Made by a program: the position numbers and the translations under genes
The notes under the pieces: model-generated
The model's input: the letters and a program-made list of their open reading frames with translations, nothing else
Told to the model about the DNA's origin: nothing
Database searches by the model: none
NCBI GenBank assembly: GCA_017657125.1
Contig: JAGFNX010000103.1
Coordinates: 62,001-126,000 of the forward strand
Direction: 5' to 3'
Length of the DNA stretch: 64,000 nt
Origin: Scopulariopsis brevicaulis
Lineage: Eukaryota > Ascomycota > Sordariomycetes > Microascales > Microascaceae
Shown: piece by piece, positions 57,354 through 64,000 of the stretch
Numbering within the stretch: position 1 is the first letter of the stretch
Layout of the letters: each line of letters starts with the position of its first letter

Positions 57354-60300
57354 GGGTGTGTATGATATTGTTGGTTTAAGGGGGGCGTCTTGGGGTGTGG
57401 ATGGATGTGAGGATTTAGAGGATTTAGAGGCATAGACATCTCTGTATAATACGGCATTTGACATTCAAGATACGATGACCTTTGGGTGTCATTGGATTCA
57501 GGCGCGGCGGGACTTGCTCGCCCCATGGTTCGTTGATAGGGTATGGTAACAAGCTGTAGCCGGAACGGCCCTTGCGTGCAGGTTGATTGCCGGTGCCCTG
57601 CCGGTTCTCAAGCGGCGCGGAAGAGCTGCTGGGCCCGCCGTTTCGATATGCTCGCCCCTGCCCTGGCTTACACTACACCTCATAACAGAGTCTGCGGCTT
57701 ACATGGTCTCTTATATGGATCTAAAGACCCAGTGGCAGAGGAACCACACAGGAGACGCTTTCCACTAATCGACCAGGATCGTCTAAGTCGCTGGCCACCG
57801 GTCGCGGAAGGCAGGTGCTAGGATCACCATGCAGACGCAACCGGCTCCAGCATGGTTTGAACCGGACCCGAGACCCTTGTATCCTGCAGAAAATGCCGTC
57901 CCAGCCCACCAGCCCACCCGAGACCAGGCACATCAAACGGCAAGCACAGCCGAGGACCACGGACCTTCTCCATCCCGTCCCAACCTCTCACCCCCCGCCC
58001 CCAGACCCCAACAACCAACCACCAGATCCATTGGCCCCAACCACCAGCCTCTCACATGCCCCCTCCCGACGCGGCCCCCGGCCCCCCACGGAGAACGCGG
58101 GTCTCTGCATTCGCGCTCCCGAGGTCGTTCCACGGGCTCCCGGCAGCTAGGCGCGCATCCTGGTTTTCGTCCCGTGTGCTTTCCGGGACGGGCGCGCGGA
58201 GATAAGAGTCTTTCTGAGGTTACACACCGCCTCTTTTTCTCTCTTTCCCCCTTTTCGCACCGGTGCGGATATAAGAGTAGAGGCCTCCTTTCGAGTCGGG
58301 TACGTCGGTGGGCGGGAGGGCACGCTGGGGCCGGAGAAGATCAAGAGGTCAGTGAGCAGTCGAGAGGAGGGGCAGATGTGTATATAAGCCAGAGGACCCC
58401 CAGGAAGATGTAAGCGTCAAGTACCCCGTCTTCCCTCAAGGCCATCTCAAGAGATCCATCACATCACGCCTTTGACGCACTCGGGTCCATCATCCGTCAC
58501 CCCCCGCGTTTAAATTCCCCGAGACAGCCACACCGCGCCGCCGAAGACAAAGGGACTCCTCGTCCGAGCTATATATATCTTGTAAGCCGATCTTATCACC
58601 TCCCGTCGAGACGGGGCTAGGTATGTGTGGGCTAGTACGTCTGAGCAGACACGTGCTGTATATATGCTTGACGAGAACTTGCGAGGACGGGCGGCGGCCC
58701 CATCTAACGAAAGAATGCCTCTTGAACACCGGGGCAAGCAAAACGCGCCGTGATGCGGGCCGTGGGCTGGATAGTCCCGAATCGGCATATTCCGCAGCCG
58801 GAAACTTCAATGCAAGTAGCAAGCCAGCCCAGCCCCATCCAGATACTCTTGAGGCTTCCCTTTCATAGGCGAACCAAAAACCACACTCGGAAACGCAGTG
58901 GATGATGCAATGCCCACGCGAGATCCATACAATGCAGGCAAGCAGACCGCAATGACCCAGCTTGCAAAAGCAAGGCACCGTACGTGGATGTCTTGCACCG
59001 CTTTTCTCCTTCGCTAGGTCTACACCCCTCCACATACGCACACCGTGAGATGCGGCGGTAATACACGTAAAAGATTCGCGCGGCAGGACCAATAGCGGTG
59101 GCGGGTGGGAGACTTGTCTGGCGAGGCCTGAGGTGTGGGATGCGAAGCGGCCGCAGGTGTGACGTGCGCCGTCTGTTTCGTTCTCCCACTTCGTCCGGAA
59201 GAATGAATCAGCGGGCGCGGGGACAGAGAACGGGTGACGTTGGCAGCAATACACCTCAGATAACCCCACGCAAACCAAAGGGGTGCTTCTCCCAACGTGG
59301 TGCGTGTTCGAGGGAGGGGTGGGACGGCGGGAGGGGAGGAGGGGGCAGATGATCCCTTTCGTGGCGTCTGAGCCGGCGCCAGCCCCGAACCTTGGTTTCG
59401 GGGGGCGACGCGGGGCCCCGGGTGCGGAGGGACGACGGTGGTGGCGTCGGAGCTGTCAGCTAGTCCCAGACTGACACGACAGTTGATAGTCACCTTCATG
59501 TTGTCTCCAACGTAGCGTCGAAAAGGCACAACTGGAACAGGTCTGGCGGAAGCAAGACCCGTCTCTGCCCGACGCTCATCTGACAGACCCTCCGTCTCAA
59601 GGCTGGGCTGAGACGCCCGCCGCCTGCACGGAGGCGGAGAGACAAGCGGGTGGTTCACGCCCAGCCTATGGCGACGGCGCGCGGCCCCCCTCCACGTCCG
59701 ACTGCCATGTGCGGTCCTCTCAGGTGCCTCTGCTTCTCCAATCAGCGAGGCCGGAGGGTTAGCTGGTCTTGGGGGACACGCGATTCGACAAGTGTCGACC
59801 TTCAGACGGATCTAGCTGTGCAGGTATACACGTTGAGGCGAGTGCGGACATGCAGCCCCAGAAACATCACCGACGTACATGAAAACCACCTGAAATGCTC
59901 CGCATGCGACAAAGAAAAGAACCCCTCAAACGCCGCATCGTCGAGGTCCCTTGAGGCCCAGAGTGGCAAAGAAGACGAACACCACAACCAAGATCTCAAT
60001 GGCGTGACTCTGGACGATCTGAGTCCAGATGGAGGGCGTGGCGCGCCGGCGATTGGACGGTGGCGCGATGGCGCCATGCACCTCTGCCGTGGTCTCGTGA
60101 GCACACGCGCCCTCCATCCTTCCAAGTCCCGGGTCCGGCACTGGCGGTGTAGGGCTCCTCTATTGCCCCCGCGCGGCGTTCATCTACCACGTACCGGCGG
60201 GATATTGTCCGTCTCAAACCCTCGCAAGTACCCATGTCCTTTTCTATCAGTTCGGTACGAGGGTAAGAGGACAAGGACCCTGCGTGTCCGCCGTTGTCTC

Positions 60301-60719
60301 GAACCCCACCCGCGCCGACGAATGGGAGGCCCGGACGGTGATTCGCATATTGACCCGACATGTCAGGGCCCACAGCGAGAAATAGACACAACAAGGAGCC
60401 CCGACGCGAGGCGAGGGGATCTTCAGACTGACCCTTTTTCCCCAAAAAGGGGTGGCCGCATCCGGCAAGCCCACAACCTGCAGCTCGCGAAATCTCGTGA
60501 TGCGCGATCGGCGGGAGGGTCCCCAGTCCCCCTTCCTTCGAATGAAAAAAAAAAGACCCGGTCGGACCCCGTGCTAACGGGTTCTATCTAATGATATAAA
60601 TGGCGGGAGGAGGCGCTAATGACGACGGTGTCCGTTTTTGGGATGGGACGTGCCGGGATGCGTCGACTTGCGATATGATGATCTCGATCCAGAGGTATTA
60701 GCTCCTCGGAAAAATTGAA

Positions 60720-60743
60720 GGGGCTCATCGGGTGATGAGCCCC
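60720..60743. repeat. Perfect 10-bp hairpin
   Basis: GGGGCTCATC and GATGAGCCCC are exact reverse complements around a 4-base loop (GGGT). No gene is near and no T-run follows, so it does not look like a terminator. Confidence 0.7.
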
Positions 60744-63700
60744 AGCCGGTACAGTGACGAAGTCGGTCCTTCAACTTCGCCTCTGGATTCTCATCTCGGA
60801 GCCTCAAGACGCGCCGCCCGGGAACCCTCCCATTCTTATCCATGAAGGGGTCTCCTCTGGGGCGTCCTCGACGATCCCGAATATTGCGATTGGCGTTCCC
60901 CGCCCGGAGCGTCGCACATCAGGTAATACGTGCAATTTCCTCGGCCCCTGCGCTGGGCCTGGATCTTCCTCCTCCCGCCCGCCGCCTGCATGCCGCATTC
61001 CGGACGCGTCGCTCGCCAAGTTTCAATTTCCGTGCCTTGTACGGAGCCCAGTCTGGTGCACCGTTTGTCCTCACCCCTGCGGGCATCCCCCTTTTTCCGT
61101 TCGTCGATGTTATTTCTGGACTCTTTTGATGCTCAATGCGAAACACGGCCCATCGGTTCATGCCTGGTGTTCAATCTGCCCTTATTTGTTGATCGGCCTC
61201 GCAGAGGGATGTACTCGGGACGCTCCTCGGCGTTAATACGCCCCCCACCGCCGACGTTGAAACCTGTTGCAGATCAGTCGGTTCTCTGGCCCGTAGCCTG
61301 TAACCCACCATTTTAGTGCAAACCAGCGTCGGACATATCAGAAGGGACGCCCATCCTCCCCAAGTCGAAACCGTGCCAGACCCGGGACCCGTTAATACCC
61401 AAGATTTGCCTTGCCGTGAGCTGAGCTACGCTAGCGCCCCTTAGCCTCTGCGCGCGGAAATAAGACTGTGGGCCGCCCTTCTGCGGATATGACTCAATCA
61501 AGTAAACTCCACGGCTGCCCCACCGGAATGAGCTTGTCCCCCCACCAAAGACCGCCGTGGCTGTGGAGACGCAGCAACTTAATAGTCGGGCGCAAAGAGC
61601 GATCAGCCGTTGTTTGCGTTCTGGGCATCTCGTGTCTTGCGTCGAACCAGCGCCGTCTCGAGTTCTCGCCGAGATTGGAGCCTCGGCCTGCAAGGCTTGC
61701 TCGGTGCACTATTCGTACTGGTGCGAGTGACCTTGAACTTTTTTTTTCGGTGACCCGTTCGATGGGCGGTACTTTGGGTGGGACCATGCCAGTCACGTTG
61801 CAGCACATTCGCATTGCCGACGGCGATCGCGCTGAGATGGACGGTACGAAGTCGCATCCCACGCTTTGCAGGATCCATCAGCATCCACCGTTTTGTGCTA
61901 GCCGGGGAGCTCGTGAACATGTCCGTAACACACACTTTGGCGAATTGCGGCACCTTTGGGAGCCGGGGCAGGAGATGACTGCTCCGTGCGTTGCGGAGGA
62001 CCAAAAGGGGGACGCACCTGTCTGGGGTCCGAAGTACAGTTCGGCGGCCGGCTCGAGGCCAACGGCGTGGCGTCGCCCCTTTCGACGTGGAATGCAGGTT
62101 TCCTGATCAGCTGGCCCCCAACGACATCCAGTCCTCGCATCGTCCGCGGAGACATCACCAGATAACAGATTTGGTAATGGGAATCATCCGGAATACACGG
62201 CACCGATACGTCGTATGAGACGGACCGGTACGAGGGTAGTGCCCTCAAGAGATGCCGAAGATTCAGCGACGGGCAACTTTTGGGTTTGGTTGACGCTTGG
62301 CTGGGATGTTACGAGTGGGAGAAATGAGAAGAAACGTTTTGGGCCATGGCGCATCAGGTGAACCCTGCGGACCCACCCGCAGGTGAACCTCATCCACCCC
62401 CCTGTGGAGGCTAATACCACCCCCTTTCCCGCCTGGCTCGGAACTTGGTGCACCACCAGAATCGCAAAGAAGATTCTAAATCAAGAACGCTTACCATCGA
62501 GAAGTACTCGTCAACTTGTCTGCCATGGATCGGTATTCCCAGTCCAGGATCTGGTTTCTACTTGGGCCTGGACTTGGCTCTCAGACTTGACGATGAATTT
62601 GAGTGTCACGGGCTAGCGTGACGCCTGGATCCACTGAAAAGCAGAGGTCCCCTAACTAAGACCCTGTGGGCCTAGGGGTCGTCCTCCGCAAAGGCCAACG
62701 GGCAGATCAGGTATCGGTACTTTTTACCCTGCCTGCCTGTGCGTGGATCGAGCTGTCGCGATCATTATCCGTGCTTCGCCCGCAAGGCCATCCCAATCAG
62801 AGGCGCACCTGGATCAAGATGCCCTCAATGCCAGACGAATGCGCTCGTAATTTCCTCCTAGCGGTCGTCCAGAGCCCGCAGATACCTGGTGCCCTGGTAG
62901 GTCAGCGCAGGTCCGAAACGGGCCCTGCTCATTTCGTCCCCGGTGCCGTTCGCTTAAACGCACCGAGCACGGACCACGGCTCGACCAGAGTTTTTTCCGT
63001 CTTCTCTCACCTGCACCAGTCGACTGAAGCAAGGGTCAGGGGCCGATGGAATGTTGCGATTTGGCACCCGGATCTTTACGCGTCTCAGGTCGTATTTGTG
63101 CGCAACTGGAAAGGCGCGATCCTCGAGTGGGTGATCACGATAATGGACGGATATCGACAGCAACAGCCTCATGCACGGTGATGGAACCGAGTGTCAAGCG
63201 TCCCATCGAATCGACTGACGCCTCCCGATGACACTGTGGTGGGCCCAAGCAACCCCATTGGCAGGGCCCGTCGCGCCCTGTGGGCTGGGCGTGGTCACCC
63301 GGTTATGTAATTCCGCCGCTTTTGAGGCAGGGAGGAACGATCGAGGCGAGAGGGTGGCCTGGCAGCCCCACATGCTAATGCACACGATTATGGTGCCATT
63401 TATGCACCCACTGCACTAGCCTGCAAGTCTCCCTATCATAATCCAACGTCGAGCATACCACCTGGATGAGCAACGTCGCCGTGCGCGCGCGTGTGGCCTT
63501 GTGAGACCTAAGAGGCTTCGGCGCCGGCTCGGAACGGGTCCTCGGGCACACCTACCGAAAGAGCTCGGGCGCTCAAGACGGTCTACTCTTGGCAAGGACG
63601 CGTGCGAATCTGGCGCCCGGTGGTGTGCATTACACGTGTACATGTACAAGTCGAACATGTGGAGCCTTGGCGCTCAACCTCGTCCGATGGCCCTCGTTCA

Positions 63701-63746
63701 TCTGTCAGGGGGAAGGTCCAAGGGACCGACTTCCACTGCGGTGGCC

Positions 63747-63791
63747 GGGGACGCACCTGCCTCAGGGTCTGAGACCCTGAGACGCGTCCCC
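63747..63791. repeat. Two-part hairpin around a 21-bp palindrome
   Basis: A perfect palindrome (CTCAGGGTCT-G-AGACCCTGAG, 63761-63781) sits inside outer arms GGGGACGC (63747-63754) and GCGTCCCC (63784-63791). Small internal loops of 6 and 2 bases separate the two stems. No coding gene is near. Confidence 0.75.
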
Positions 63792-64000
63792 GTGCTCTGC
63801 TTCTCAAGCACCGGGTGGACTCGGGAGGCCCCTGGAGAGTGTACATTGGTCCGAACGGGGCTTCCCCATGCCGCAAATTAGTGGTGTACGCGCGGGAGGA
63901 TTATTATCATTTCCCTTGGTTTCCTCCCCTTCGCCTGGACGACCACAGAGACCAAGGTACCTGGGCCGTTGCCCCATCCAAGCAGAGAGATTCCCACACC

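Larger units (their letters stand above)
57354..64000. other. Gene-poor right end, 6.6 kb
   Basis: No supportable gene. Open frames up to 313 codons (59650-60591, plus) lack motifs and plausible splice joins. Two hairpins are noted separately. A T9 tract lies near 61738. The composition is GC-rich with abundant CpG, unlike RIP-mutated repeats. An unrecognised or lineage-specific gene cannot be excluded. Confidence 0.5.

Noticed and set aside
58490..59278. 262-codon minus-strand frame
   Set aside because: No family feature and no exon structure.
59650..60591. 313-codon frame in the right gene-poor block
   Set aside because: No motif, no conserved-looking block, irregular composition; likely chance in GC-rich DNA.
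1..64000. 5S rRNA, intact tRNA genes, CRISPR arrays, bacterial operons, phage or plasmid genes
   Set aside because: Searched by eye on both strands; no 5S signature, no complete cloverleaf, no regular spacer array, and the intron-rich genes are clearly fungal nuclear.
1..64000. Secondary metabolite or other functional gene cluster
   Set aside because: No polyketide synthase, peptide synthetase, terpene cyclase or pathway grouping; neighbours are unrelated housekeeping genes.

Overview
The window is nuclear DNA from a filamentous ascomycete (Pezizomycotina, most likely Sordariomycetes). Genes are GC-rich and split by short introns (mostly 50-180 bp). These introns have GT donors, CTAAC-type branch sites and AG acceptors, and they separate exons of conserved fungal proteins. 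There is no bacterial layout, no operon and no CRISPR array. I recognise 18 complete protein genes by family, one partial gene at the left edge, one small gene of unknown function and one U6 snRNA gene.

Left to right: (1) 1-5.2 kb: the 5' part of a PA-domain/RING protein gene (minus strand, running off the left edge), then about 4.4 kb without a supportable gene. (2) 5.2-17.2 kb: ADA3/NGG1 of SAGA, urease, a small DUF7704-like membrane protein, mitochondrial threonyl-tRNA synthetase, a 98-residue bHLH factor (minus) and a Maf-type nucleotide pyrophosphatase. (3) 17.9-28.3 kb: ethanolamine/cholinephosphotransferase (minus), glutaminyl cyclase-like secreted protein, the Swp1/ribophorin II subunit of oligosaccharyltransferase, a small Cys-containing hypothetical protein, U6 snRNA, and an RBR E3 ubiquitin ligase (minus). 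(4) 29.1-42.0 kb: MFS sugar transporter (minus), a 4 kb gap, soluble fumarate reductase fused to cytochrome b5 (minus), a 2 kb gap, a FAS1-domain secreted protein (minus) and a D-serine dehydratase/D-threonine aldolase-like enzyme (minus). (5) 42.7-57.4 kb: TAF1 of TFIID, a 4 kb gap, an Rlm1/MEF2-type MADS-box factor, actin-related protein Arp4 (minus) and mitochondrial lysyl-tRNA synthetase. (6) 57.4-64 kb: no supportable gene.

The genes are ordinary housekeeping functions and do not form a cluster: transcription and chromatin (ADA3, TAF1, ARP4, bHLH, MADS), mitochondrial translation (ThrRS, LysRS), ER glycosylation and phospholipid synthesis (Swp1, EPT1), and nitrogen, redox and amino acid metabolism (urease, fumarate reductase, D-serine dehydratase-like). 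Exon joins were checked by reading frame and by known family sequence; total coding lengths are all multiples of three.

I did not find a convincing undescribed system. The points most worth a second look are a possible alternative last exon inside the final intron of TAF1 that would break its zinc knuckle, a B-box-like Pol III element just after the U6 terminator, a Pro-Glu-Pro-Arg repeat exon behind an unusually long intron in the RBR ligase, and several hairpins and tandem repeats in the gene-poor stretches. Those stretches are GC-rich and do not look AT-shifted as repeat-induced point mutation (RIP) would make them.
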